NCBI GenBank assembly: GCA_900542875.1
Contig: UQPH01000019.1
Coordinates: 1 to 31,160 of the forward strand
Direction of reading: 5' to 3'
Source of the DNA: an uncultured Eubacterium sp.
GTDB taxonomy: Bacteria > Bacillota > Clostridia > Oscillospirales > Acutalibacteraceae
Length of the DNA: 31,160 bases
The translations under genes and the position numbers were made by a program. Positions 22,891 to 31,101 of the stretch are shown piece after piece. The notes beneath the pieces are model-generated. The model saw nothing but the letters and a program-made list of their open reading frames with translations, had not been told where the DNA came from and searched no databases. Position 1 is the first letter of the stretch; every line of letters begins with the position of its first letter.

Positions 22891-23745
22891 ATGGATTTAA
22901 TTAAATTTGACAATGTGTCGTTCTCGTACGAAACAGAGGACGAAAACGGTAATCCGAAAACCGAAAAGGTGCTTGAGAATTTTAATTTCTCGATAGAAGA
23001 GGGCAGTTTTGTTGCCATTCTCGGGCATAACGGCTCAGGTAAATCCACCGTTGCTAAGTTGACAAACGGAATTTTGTTTGCCGATGAGGGTACGGTTACC
23101 GTTGATTCTATACTCGCACGGGACGATGACACAATTTACGATATAAGAAAAACCGTCGGTATGGTTTTTCAAAATCCCGACAATCAGATAGTCTCCTCAA
23201 TCGTTGAAGAAGATGTTGCTTTCGGAGTAGAAAATATCGGAATACCCTCTGACGAATGCCGAAAAAGAGTTGATGAAGCACTAAAAACGGTCGGTATGTA
23301 CGAATACCGCCTGCGTACTCCGTCAAAACTTTCGGGAGGTCAAAAGCAAAGAGTTGCCGTTGCCGGCATTATCGCCATGAAACCTAAGTGTATCGTGCTT
23401 GACGAGCCTACGGCAATGCTTGACCCAAGCGGAAGAAGAGAAGTAATTGACACCGTGATGAAACTAAACCGTGAAGAGGGCATCACCATAGTTTTGATTA
23501 CGCATTATATGGACGAGGCTGTTAAGGCTGACCGAGTTGTTGTTATGGATGACGGCAAAATTAAACTTGACGGTACTCCCGAACAGGTTTTTTCGGATAC
23601 GAATAAGATTAAGTCGCTGAGTCTCGAGGTTCCGCAGTCCACCGAACTTGTTTCAAGACTCGGTATAAGCAGCGAAAATACGGTGCTGAATTTCGACCAA
23701 TGCGCCGACTTGCTATATAAATATTTACAGAAAGATAACTCATAA
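22891..23745 (+). CDS. ecfA1: ECF transporter ATPase A1
   Basis: This is one of two ATPases of an energy-coupling factor module that powers vitamin or metal uptake by exchangeable S-components. The 284-residue protein has Walker A in LGHNGSGKST, Q-loop VFQNPDNQIVSS (the NPDNQ form typical of EcfA1), signature LSGGQKQR and Walker B VLDEPTAMLD. The start is ATG 22891, one base after the methyltransferase stop, with AGGA upstream; the open frame extends earlier only into that gene. The next genes supply EcfA2 and EcfT in the standard order. Confidence 0.94.
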   Translation: MDLIKFDNVSFSYETEDENGNPKTEKVLENFNFSIEEGSFVAILGHNGSGKSTVAKLTNGILFADEGTVTVDSILARDDDTIYDIRKTVGMVFQNPDNQIVSSIVEEDVAFGVENIGIPSDECRKRVDEALKTVGMYEYRLRTPSKLSGGQKQRVAVAGIIAMKPKCIVLDEPTAMLDPSGRREVIDTVMKLNREEGITIVLITHYMDEAVKADRVVVMDDGKIKLDGTPEQVFSDTNKIKSLSLEVPQSTELVSRLGISSENTVLNFDQCADLLYKYLQKDNS

Positions 23746-23746
23746 A

Positions 23747-24625
23747 ATGGCTGTACTTGAAACCAAAAACTTAAAATTTGTATACAGCATAGGAACTCCT
23801 TTTGAGGCGTGTGCGATAAAAGATGTTAATTTTAGCGCAGAGGCTAATGAAATAATCGGAATTATCGGTCACACAGGCTCGGGTAAATCCACCTTTATTC
23901 AGCACCTAAACGGCCTTATAAAGCCTACAAACGGCATTGTTTGTGTTAACGGTGAGGATATTTGGAAAAAGGAAAATAAAGCAGATTTAAGAAAAGTTAA
24001 GTTTGCGGTCGGTCTTTGCTTTCAGTATCCCGAGTATCAGATTTTTGAGGACACGGTGTTTGATGAAATCGCATTCGGTCCTAAGCAGATGGGACTTGAC
24101 ACCGACGAAATTCAAAGCAGGGTTTTTGAAAGTATGAATATAGTCGGTCTTGACAGGAAACTCAAAGATGCGTCGCCGTTTGATATGTCGGGCGGGCAGA
24201 AGAGGCGTGTTGCCATCGCTTCTATTATTGCAATGAAACCGCAAGTTTTAGTTCTTGACGAGCCTTGTGCCGGTCTCGACCCAAAGGGCAGACAGGTTAT
24301 TTTGAACCTTGTAAAAAATTATCAAAAGAAAATGGGAAACACTGTCTTGTTTGTTTCTCACTCTATGGAAGATGTGGCAAATATAGCCGATAGAGTAATG
24401 GTGTTTAAGAACGGAGAGGTCGCTATGTTCGGCGCTGTTGACGAGGTGTTTTCAAGAGGTGCCGAACTTAAAGAAATGGGATTGAATATTCCCGAGGTTA
24501 CTGAAGTGTTCCTAAAACTTAAAGCTATGGGCATAGATTGTAATACCGGCGTTTATACCGTTGACCAAGCCGTAAAAGAAATTAAAAGATTAAAGTTAGA
24601 GGGGGAGAGTTCATATGCTTTCTGA
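23747..24625 (+). CDS. ecfA2: ECF transporter ATPase A2
   Basis: This is the second ATPase of the energy-coupling factor module, 292 residues. It has Walker A IGHTGSGKST, Q-loop CFQYPEYQIFEDTV (the YPEYQLF form typical of EcfA2), signature MSGGQKRR and Walker B VLDEPCAGLDPKGR. It starts one base after ecfA1 and its end overlaps ecfT by 11 bases. Pairing of two different ATPases is usual for group II ECF transporters. Confidence 0.94.
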   Translation: MAVLETKNLKFVYSIGTPFEACAIKDVNFSAEANEIIGIIGHTGSGKSTFIQHLNGLIKPTNGIVCVNGEDIWKKENKADLRKVKFAVGLCFQYPEYQIFEDTVFDEIAFGPKQMGLDTDEIQSRVFESMNIVGLDRKLKDASPFDMSGGQKRRVAIASIIAMKPQVLVLDEPCAGLDPKGRQVILNLVKNYQKKMGNTVLFVSHSMEDVANIADRVMVFKNGEVAMFGAVDEVFSRGAELKEMGLNIPEVTEVFLKLKAMGIDCNTGVYTVDQAVKEIKRLKLEGESSYAF

Positions 24626-25427
24626 TGTAACAATCGGGCAGTATCTTCCCGGTGATTCGCCTATTCATAAACTTGACCCCAGAGCAAAGATAGTTATATC
24701 GCTTTTGCTTATGATTTCAATATTTCTTTGCAGAAATTATATTTCACTCGGAATTTGTATAGCACTTGCATTTGGTATCTGCTTTGCCTCAAAAATTAAG
24801 CCGAAGGTTATATTGAAAGGCATTAAACCTATAATCGTTATCGTAATATTCACCACCGTTATTAACCTTTTTTACGGCTCGGGTCAACCGCTCGTTAAAC
24901 TCGGCTTTCTTAAAATCACAGAACAGGGTATTCATAACGCAATATTTATGGGATTGAGAATTATAGTTCTCGTAGTTTTCGGTTTGATGCTGACATATAC
25001 GACTACACCTACATCACTTACAGATGCGATTGAGTCGCTGCTCAAGCCGCTGACTTATCTTAAAGTTGATGTTCAGTCTCTCGCTATGACAATGACTATT
25101 GCACTCAGATTTATTCCCACTCTTGTCGAAGAAGTGGATAAAATTATGTCCGCTCAAAAGAGCAGGGGCGCCGATTTGGAAAGCGGAAGCGTACTCAATC
25201 GAATTAAGGCAATAGTGCCTATTATGATACCGCTTTTTGTTTCTTCTTTCAGGCGTGCAAACGAACTTGAATACGCTATGGAATGCAGATGCTACCGTGG
25301 CGGAAACGGAAGAACAAAGATGAAAGTAATGCATATGAACGCAAGCGATAATTTGGCTTTGGTGCTTACGATTCTCTATTTTGTCGGAATAATACTTCTA
25401 AGAATTTTTACAGCAAGAGTTATATGA
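24615..25427 (+). CDS. ecfT: ECF transporter transmembrane subunit T
   Basis: EcfT is the scaffold that couples the EcfA1/A2 ATPases to substrate-binding S-components. The 270-residue protein has several membrane segments (about 30-60, 70-90, 105-130, and the last near 245-265). It carries the two cytoplasmic Arg-Gly coupling motifs, AQKSRGADLE and MECRCYRGG. GGGGGAGAG at 24601-24609 is a strong ribosome binding site inside the end of ecfA2. No S-component gene is nearby, so this is a shared module serving S-components encoded elsewhere. Confidence 0.94.
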   Translation: MLSDVTIGQYLPGDSPIHKLDPRAKIVISLLLMISIFLCRNYISLGICIALAFGICFASKIKPKVILKGIKPIIVIVIFTTVINLFYGSGQPLVKLGFLKITEQGIHNAIFMGLRIIVLVVFGLMLTYTTTPTSLTDAIESLLKPLTYLKVDVQSLAMTMTIALRFIPTLVEEVDKIMSAQKSRGADLESGSVLNRIKAIVPIMIPLFVSSFRRANELEYAMECRCYRGGNGRTKMKVMHMNASDNLALVLTILYFVGIILLRIFTARVI

Positions 25428-26158
25428 AAAGACTGCTTATAAAAATTAAATATGACGGAACGGCATACCACGGCTATCAGGTTCAGGATAACGCCTTGAC
25501 GGTTCAGGAAGTTTTTCAAAATGCAGTTGAAAAAGTGTTTCAAAAACGACTTGATGTAATCGGGTGCAGCAGAACTGACAGCGGTGTGCATGCAAATATG
25601 TATTGCCTGTGCCTCGATACAGATATGAATATATCAAATGAAGGCGTCATACTTGCGCTTAATACATATCTTCCGAATGATATTGCCGTCTTTGATTGTA
25701 CCGAAGTACCGCAGGATTTTCACCCGAGATATAATTGTAAAAGCAAGGAGTATTTATATGTTATTTATAACGGAAAATACAGAAATCCTTTCTATGACAG
25801 ATATGCGTACTGGTACAGATACGATTTAGATGAAAAATATCTCGACAGAGAAGCAAAAGCATATGTCGGAAAATACGATTATTCGGGATTTTGCTCGTCT
25901 AAATCTGATGTTGAGGATACCGTTCGTGAAATATATTCCTTTGATGTTTGGCGTGAGGGTAACTTGGTTTTCTTTAAGGTATCGGGCGACGGCTTTCTGT
26001 ATAATATGGTTCGCATTATGGTCGGAACTCTCCTGTTTGTTTCTCAGGGCAAGATTAAAGAAAATGAACTTAAGTCCGTAATTGAGTCAAAGGACAGAAA
26101 AAGAGCAGGCAGAACTGCTCCGCCGCAGGGACTTTATTTGAATAAAATTGTGTATTAG
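25424..26158 (+). CDS. truA: TruA, tRNA pseudouridine synthase
   Basis: TruA makes pseudouridine at positions 38-40 of the tRNA anticodon arm. The 244-residue protein has the catalytic aspartate D52 in GCSRTDSGVHA, the N-terminal KIKYDGTAYHGYQVQ and the C-terminal FLYNMVRIMVGTLL and GRTAPPQGLYL motifs. The start overlaps the ecfT stop (ATGA). The ecfA1-ecfA2-ecfT-truA order is widely conserved in Firmicutes. Confidence 0.96.
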   Translation: MKRLLIKIKYDGTAYHGYQVQDNALTVQEVFQNAVEKVFQKRLDVIGCSRTDSGVHANMYCLCLDTDMNISNEGVILALNTYLPNDIAVFDCTEVPQDFHPRYNCKSKEYLYVIYNGKYRNPFYDRYAYWYRYDLDEKYLDREAKAYVGKYDYSGFCSSKSDVEDTVREIYSFDVWREGNLVFFKVSGDGFLYNMVRIMVGTLLFVSQGKIKENELKSVIESKDRKRAGRTAPPQGLYLNKIVY

Positions 26159-26166
26159 GAGAAAAA

Positions 26167-27333
26167 ATGCCTACTAACGAAAGAGCAAATAAACTCAGAG
26201 AAAAGAAAAGACAAAAAGATAAAAAGACTAAAATAATCATTTGGTCTGTACTCGGTGTAATCGTTCTCACTATTGCTATTATGAAAATCTGTGAGATTGA
26301 TTTTGCTGATGTAAAAAATAAAATAAGTGCCAATACGGCAGTTTCATCCGTATCCGAAGATGTCTATCCTTACTCTCTCAATATTTCGGGCAATACCGAT
26401 GTAACAGTAGTAAATGATAAACTTGCTGTTCTCAGCGACTCGTCTCTAACCGTTTTTAATCCCACAAACGCTAAAAAAACATATTCTTTTGAACATGGTT
26501 ATACTAATCCCGTAATGCTTTCATCGGGCAATTATATTTGTACTTATGACCGTGGCTCAACTCGATTGAGACTCGATACAACTTCTAAGCAATTATACGA
26601 AAAAACAGTTGACAGAAATATCATCTGTGCTTCGCTTGCCTCAAACGGTACGGTAGCTTACGCTTCATTTTCCGATGATGCAGATTGCGAACTTACCGTG
26701 ATTACAAAGACTGAGAGAAAAAAGATGACTCTCCCGATTAAGGGTGGATATATTACAAGAATTGCAATTAATTCGTCGGGAACAAAGTGCACGTATGTCA
26801 CCGTTTCATCAACCGACGCAGTTATAACCTCTACCGTTCATACGATTAATGTCGGCGACAGCGAGGATACTGCCACAGCCGAGTTTCAATCCTCAAATAT
26901 TCTTGATGTAACATACTCCGACTCAAATGACGCATATATTATAGGCGATGACTTTTTGAGCATTGTATCATCTCAAAAGAAATTTGTTAATGTTTTTGAA
27001 AAGGGAACTATAAGTACGGTAAATTATTGCTATACCGCAAAAAATGAACTTATAGTCAATTACAGAGATTATTCCAATTCTTCCGAGTCTAATCTGGCTT
27101 ATATTAAATCGAACGGTTCGGTTAAATGTAAAACAACTCTCGCCAATACCGTTAAATATCTCAGTTCATCGGGAAATAATGTTACCGTTTTGTTCCCGGA
27201 CGGAGTAAGTACTTATTCGCTTTCTAAATTTGAAAATAAAAAAACATATAAGTGTGACAGTTCGATAAACAGCGTTCATTCTCTAGGCTCAAAAATATAT
27301 ATTCAGTACGGACAATACATTGATGTTATGTAG
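26167..27333 (+). CDS. DUF5711 family membrane-anchored protein
   Basis: The 388-residue protein has a basic N-terminus (about 1-22), one membrane helix at about 22-40 and a large extracytoplasmic domain. The domain is built of repeated beta-strand units (DVTVVNDKLAVLSDSSLTVF, NPVMLSSGNYICTYDRG, ILDVTYSDSNDAYIIGDDF), suggesting a beta-propeller. This fits the DUF5711 family, which has no known function. GGAGAA precedes the ATG. Gene order places it before cvpA, a pairing I associate with Clostridia, so the two may act together at the cell envelope. Confidence 0.75.
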   Translation: MPTNERANKLREKKRQKDKKTKIIIWSVLGVIVLTIAIMKICEIDFADVKNKISANTAVSSVSEDVYPYSLNISGNTDVTVVNDKLAVLSDSSLTVFNPTNAKKTYSFEHGYTNPVMLSSGNYICTYDRGSTRLRLDTTSKQLYEKTVDRNIICASLASNGTVAYASFSDDADCELTVITKTERKKMTLPIKGGYITRIAINSSGTKCTYVTVSSTDAVITSTVHTINVGDSEDTATAEFQSSNILDVTYSDSNDAYIIGDDFLSIVSSQKKFVNVFEKGTISTVNYCYTAKNELIVNYRDYSNSSESNLAYIKSNGSVKCKTTLANTVKYLSSSGNNVTVLFPDGVSTYSLSKFENKKTYKCDSSINSVHSLGSKIYIQYGQYIDVM

Positions 27334-27350
27334 AAGAAGGGATATGTATT

Positions 27351-28079
27351 ATGACAATATTTAATTATACGCTCAACTATGTTGATGTTATCATAGTCGG
27401 CATATTGCTATTGACATTTTTCGTCGGCTATGCTAAGGGAATACTTATTACCCTTGTTAATTTAATAAGATACAGCGTCGGTTTGTTCCTGTGTATGTTT
27501 GTTGCTAACGGATATTACGAAACGTTTTACAACTCGTTCGTTAAAGAAAGAATTGTAAATAAACTCAGCACTCAGGTTGTGACATCTGCCAATATAGATG
27601 AAATTCTCGCTAACTTAAATACAACGGTGAATTCTCTGCCGTCTTTTGTTAAAAAAGGCATTGACATATCGTCCCTCTCTTTTTCTTCGGGCGATGATAT
27701 AGCCTCGATAATAGCTGAAAATGTATTTCAGCCGATTGCTCTTATCATCGTAAAGGCTCTGCTGTTTGTGTTTACATTTGTTGTATTTTTCGGATTAACC
27801 GGACTTATTATACACGTTGTAAGAAAACATAATAACAAAAAACGGAGTGAAAGCCGACATAAAAGTAATCTTAAAACGGTTGACAGAATATTCGGCGGCT
27901 TGTTCGGCTTTGCAAAGGGTACTCTGATTGTTTTCATTTTTGTCTCGGCAGTCGGCGCAATATCACAAATTGACAGCTTTAGGGACAATGCTTTTGTATC
28001 TACTGCACTTAACAGCAGTTTATATAATTACTTATTGGATGTTAATCCGTTTAATTTAATCACGGAGGGGATTTTATGA
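27351..28079 (+). CDS. CvpA family membrane protein
   Basis: The 242-residue protein has four predicted membrane segments (about 10-28, 32-52, 125-148, 177-198). The N-terminal NYVDVIIVGILLLTFFVGYAKGI and the later FGGLFGFAKGTLIVFIFVSAV are typical of the CvpA/colicin V production family. The family is linked to envelope stress tolerance, but its mechanism is unclear. AGAAGGG at the end of the 17-base gap is the ribosome binding site. Its end overlaps the next gene by four bases. Confidence 0.85.
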   Translation: MTIFNYTLNYVDVIIVGILLLTFFVGYAKGILITLVNLIRYSVGLFLCMFVANGYYETFYNSFVKERIVNKLSTQVVTSANIDEILANLNTTVNSLPSFVKKGIDISSLSFSSGDDIASIIAENVFQPIALIIVKALLFVFTFVVFFGLTGLIIHVVRKHNNKKRSESRHKSNLKTVDRIFGGLFGFAKGTLIVFIFVSAVGAISQIDSFRDNAFVSTALNSSLYNYLLDVNPFNLITEGIL

Positions 28080-28702
28080 GCAAGTTTAATGAAAATGTGA
28101 AGGATTTATTTACTAATTGGAATACTATTCCTAACTGGATGTGCTTTGTCAGGATTGCACTCATACCGGTTTTTTCCGTTTTGTTTGTTAAGGAAAGTTA
28201 CATAGCCGCATTTATAGTTATGATTGTTGCGGCACTTACCGATGTGTTTGACGGAAAAATAGCAAGAAAATATAATATGGTATCAAATCTCGGAAAAATT
28301 CTTGACCCAATTGCCGATAAACTTTCACAGATTGCCATAGTTGTTATTTTGATTGTTAAGTTTTGGTCGTTTGACGGACCGCTGAAATATCTGCTTTTCC
28401 TCTTTATTTTCAAAGAGTTGGTTATGGTTATTGCTGGTGCGATTCTTCTGTCGCTCGGTATGAGACCCGTAGCGGCTGAGGTATGGGGCAAGGTTGCAAC
28501 TGTTGTATTCTACACATTTATGATTACAATAATAGCAATAGGTCCGAGCGGTGCCCTTGTCGGCGTGTGGTTCATTAAGGCTCTGCCTATGCCCGTTATT
28601 TATGTTATGGTGGTTATTTCCGCTATACTTGCATTTGTTTCGCTCTTTGGTTATGCACCGGGCTTTTTAAGACAGATTAAGGAAAAGAAAAACAAAAAGT
28701 AA
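28076..28702 (+). CDS. pgsA: CDP-diacylglycerol-glycerol-3-phosphate phosphatidyltransferase
   Basis: The enzyme makes phosphatidylglycerophosphate, the precursor of phosphatidylglycerol, in the membrane. The 208-residue protein has the full CDP-alcohol phosphatidyltransferase motif: D56-x2-D59-G60-x2-A63-R64-x8-G73-x3-D77-x3-D81. Several hydrophobic segments surround it. ACGGAGGGG in the end of cvpA is a strong ribosome binding site, and the start overlaps the cvpA stop (ATGA). Members using other alcohols share the motif, so the exact substrate is inferred. Confidence 0.88.
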   Translation: MSKFNENVKDLFTNWNTIPNWMCFVRIALIPVFSVLFVKESYIAAFIVMIVAALTDVFDGKIARKYNMVSNLGKILDPIADKLSQIAIVVILIVKFWSFDGPLKYLLFLFIFKELVMVIAGAILLSLGMRPVAAEVWGKVATVVFYTFMITIIAIGPSGALVGVWFIKALPMPVIYVMVVISAILAFVSLFGYAPGFLRQIKEKKNKK

Positions 28703-28737
28703 ATTTATAAAATTTTCTATATAGGAGTATTTAATTA

Positions 28738-31047
28738 ATGAAACAACCTATGTGTACTCGTTGCGGCGAAAGACCCGCAATAGTATTTATTCAGAAAATG
28801 GAGGACGGCGTTATGAAACCCGAGGGGCTCTGTTATCAGTGCGCCAAGGAACTTAATGTCGATATGGGACCCATTAAGGGGCTTATGGAAAAAATGGGAA
28901 TAAGCGAGGATGAACTTGAAGCCGCAACCGAGCAGATGGGTCAGTTCATGGAAAATATGGATGACTTCGATTTCGGAGATCTCGGCGCAATGTTTAATCC
29001 CGATAATGCCGACGGAGCACAGACGATGCCGTTGTCCGAACTTTTCGGCGGACTTAATGAAACCTCCGACACAAAGCCCGGCAAGAACGCTAAGGGCAAA
29101 AAGAAAAATCGTAAAAGCAGGCAAAACGAGGATAACAGAAAGTTCTTAAATAACTACTGTAATAACCTCACGGCTAAGGCTAAAAACGGCGAAATAGATA
29201 AGATTATCGGCAGAGAAAGTGAGATTGAACGTGCGGTTCAAATTCTTTGCCGCAGGACAAAAAACAACCCCTGTCTTATCGGTGAACCGGGCGTAGGTAA
29301 AACCGCCATCGCAGAGGGTCTTGCAATTAAAATTGCAAAGGGTGAAGTACCCGCAAGACTTGCCGATAAAGAAATCTATCTTCTCGATTTAACCGCACTT
29401 GTTGCCGGAACTCAGTTCAGAGGTCAGTTTGAAGGAAGAATCAAAGGTCTCGTGGACGAAGTTAAACACGAGGGAAATATTATTCTATTTATAGATGAGG
29501 TTCATAATCTTGTCGGTACAGGCGACAGCGAGGGAACAATGAATGCGGCAAACATTCTTAAACCCGCACTTTCAAGAGGTGAAATTCAGGTTATAGGTGC
29601 AACTACCTTTAATGAATACCGTAAGTATATCGAAAAGGATGCCGCACTTGAAAGAAGATTTCAGCCCATTAAGGTCGAGGAGCCGTCAATTGATGACGCC
29701 TACAGAATGCTTCTCGGCATTAAAGGTTATTATGAAGATTATCATAAGGTCTCGATTAATGACACTTTGGTTTATAAAGCCGTTACCATGAGCGAAAGAT
29801 TTGTTACCGACCGTTATCTTCCCGACAAAGCCATTGATTTACTTGATGAGTCCTGTACTTGTGCCAATTTGCGCAATCCGGCTATCAGTAAATATCAAAT
29901 CCTGCTTGAAAAGAAAAAGTCTCTTACAGACCGCATACAGACGCTTTCAGAGCCGGAGGAGGACGAGGAGATAGATTATGAATTGATTTCAAATCTTAAA
30001 TCCGAACTGATTAATATTGACAATCAACTACCGGAACTTGAGGAAAAAGCAAAGGATAATCAGGTGCTTGAGTCTGACCTTGCAAAGGTTATTTCACTTT
30101 GGACGGGAATTCCTGCATCTAAGGTGGAACAGGGCGATATTAAAAAACTTGCCTCTCTCGATGCTGAACTTAAATCACATATTATCGGTCAAGATGAGGC
30201 TATTGAAAAGGTAGCCAATGCGGTACGCCGTGGCAGAATTCAAATCAGCGCAAAAAAGAGACCGCAGTCCTTTATTTTCGTAGGACCCACCGGAGTCGGA
30301 AAAACCGAACTCGTAAAGCAGCTTGCAAACGCTTTGTTCGACTCTCCTGATAATCTTATCAGACTTGATATGAGCGAATTTATGGAGAAGTTCAGCGTGT
30401 CGAGAATTATCGGTTCGCCTCCGGGTTATGTAGGATATGACGATGCAGGTCAACTTACCGAAAAAGTAAGAAGAAAGCCGTACAGCGTTATCCTGTTTGA
30501 CGAGATAGAAAAGGCGCATAAGGATGTTCTTAATATCCTGCTTCAAATCCTTGATGAGGGCAGAATTACCGATGCTCAGGGAAGAACCGTAAATTTTGAA
30601 AATACCGTTATCATTATGACTTCCAATGCAGGTTCAACCGACCAAAACACTATGGGATTTGCAAAATCAAGCAACGACATTACCCAAGAGGTTACAATGA
30701 AAGCGCTCGAAAGATTTTTAAGACCCGAGTTTCTCGGCAGGGTAGATGAGATAATTATTTTCAATAATCTCACCTTTGACAATTTTGAAAAGATTGCTAG
30801 GATTATGCTTGACGAACTCGTTCCGGGTCTTAAGGATAAGGGAATTGATTTTGTTTATGACGACAGCGTTCCGGTGTTCCTTGCAAAAAAAGCCTACGGC
30901 TCAAAGAAAAATGCAAGAGGTCTGCGTGATGCCGTTCGCCGTGAAATAGAGGAAAAGGTTGCAAACAGTATAGTTTTCAATCAGGATATTGATATAAAAA
31001 CTATATCTGTAAGCGCAAAAAATGAAATACAAATTAAAATAAATTAA
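28738..31047 (+). CDS. clpE: ClpE-like AAA+ unfoldase with N-terminal zinc finger
   Basis: This Clp-family unfoldase is probably a ClpP partner in protein quality control. The 769-residue protein lacks the Clp-N domain. It begins with a treble-clef zinc finger (C6/C9 and C32/C35), much like the first finger of McsA and like ClpE. An acidic and then Lys-rich linker (about 60-130) follows. The first AAA+ domain has GEPGVGKT at 182-189, then a helical middle part (about 380-450). The second has GPTGVGKT at 516-523. The ClpP-docking loop is MGF at 639-641, a variant of the LGF of ClpC here. AGGAGT at 28723-28728 serves the ATG. No CtsR box or separate promoter was seen upstream, so it seems to depend on the upstream operon. 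Assignment to ClpE rests on domain order. Confidence 0.88.
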   Translation: MKQPMCTRCGERPAIVFIQKMEDGVMKPEGLCYQCAKELNVDMGPIKGLMEKMGISEDELEAATEQMGQFMENMDDFDFGDLGAMFNPDNADGAQTMPLSELFGGLNETSDTKPGKNAKGKKKNRKSRQNEDNRKFLNNYCNNLTAKAKNGEIDKIIGRESEIERAVQILCRRTKNNPCLIGEPGVGKTAIAEGLAIKIAKGEVPARLADKEIYLLDLTALVAGTQFRGQFEGRIKGLVDEVKHEGNIILFIDEVHNLVGTGDSEGTMNAANILKPALSRGEIQVIGATTFNEYRKYIEKDAALERRFQPIKVEEPSIDDAYRMLLGIKGYYEDYHKVSINDTLVYKAVTMSERFVTDRYLPDKAIDLLDESCTCANLRNPAISKYQILLEKKKSLTDRIQTLSEPEEDEEIDYELISNLKSELINIDNQLPELEEKAKDNQVLESDLAKVISLWTGIPASKVEQGDIKKLASLDAELKSHIIGQDEAIEKVANAVRRGRIQISAKKRPQSFIFVGPTGVGKTELVKQLANALFDSPDNLIRLDMSEFMEKFSVSRIIGSPPGYVGYDDAGQLTEKVRRKPYSVILFDEIEKAHKDVLNILLQILDEGRITDAQGRTVNFENTVIIMTSNAGSTDQNTMGFAKSSNDITQEVTMKALERFLRPEFLGRVDEIIIFNNLTFDNFEKIARIMLDELVPGLKDKGIDFVYDDSVPVFLAKKAYGSKKNARGLRDAVRREIEEKVANSIVFNQDIDIKTISVSAKNEIQIKIN

Positions 31048-31055
31048 AAAAAGTA

Positions 31056-31084
31056 TTGACATTTCAACGCACATTAGATATAAT
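31056..31084 (+). promoter_or_regulatory. Strong promoter of tRNA-Gly
   Basis: Consensus TTGACA at 31056-31061 and TATAAT at 31079-31084 have a 17-base spacer, as expected for a stable RNA gene. It is the best promoter in the window. Confidence 0.9.
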
Positions 31085-31095
31085 AATGTGCGTTG
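31065..31095 (+). promoter_or_regulatory. Perfect 12-bp inverted repeat enclosing the tRNA-Gly -10 box
   Basis: CAACGCACATTA and TAATGTGCGTTG are exact reverse complements separated by 7 bases. The repeat covers the spacer, the -10 box and the likely transcription start. No T tract follows, so it is not a standard terminator for the clpE mRNA. It may be an operator or a DNA/RNA hairpin. Confidence 0.8.
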
Positions 31096-31101
31096 TGACA
31101 T

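Noticed and set aside
31065..31095. Terminator of the clpE operon
   Set aside because: The inverted repeat has no T tract after it and lies across a consensus promoter, so operator or hairpin roles fit better; partial termination cannot be ruled out.
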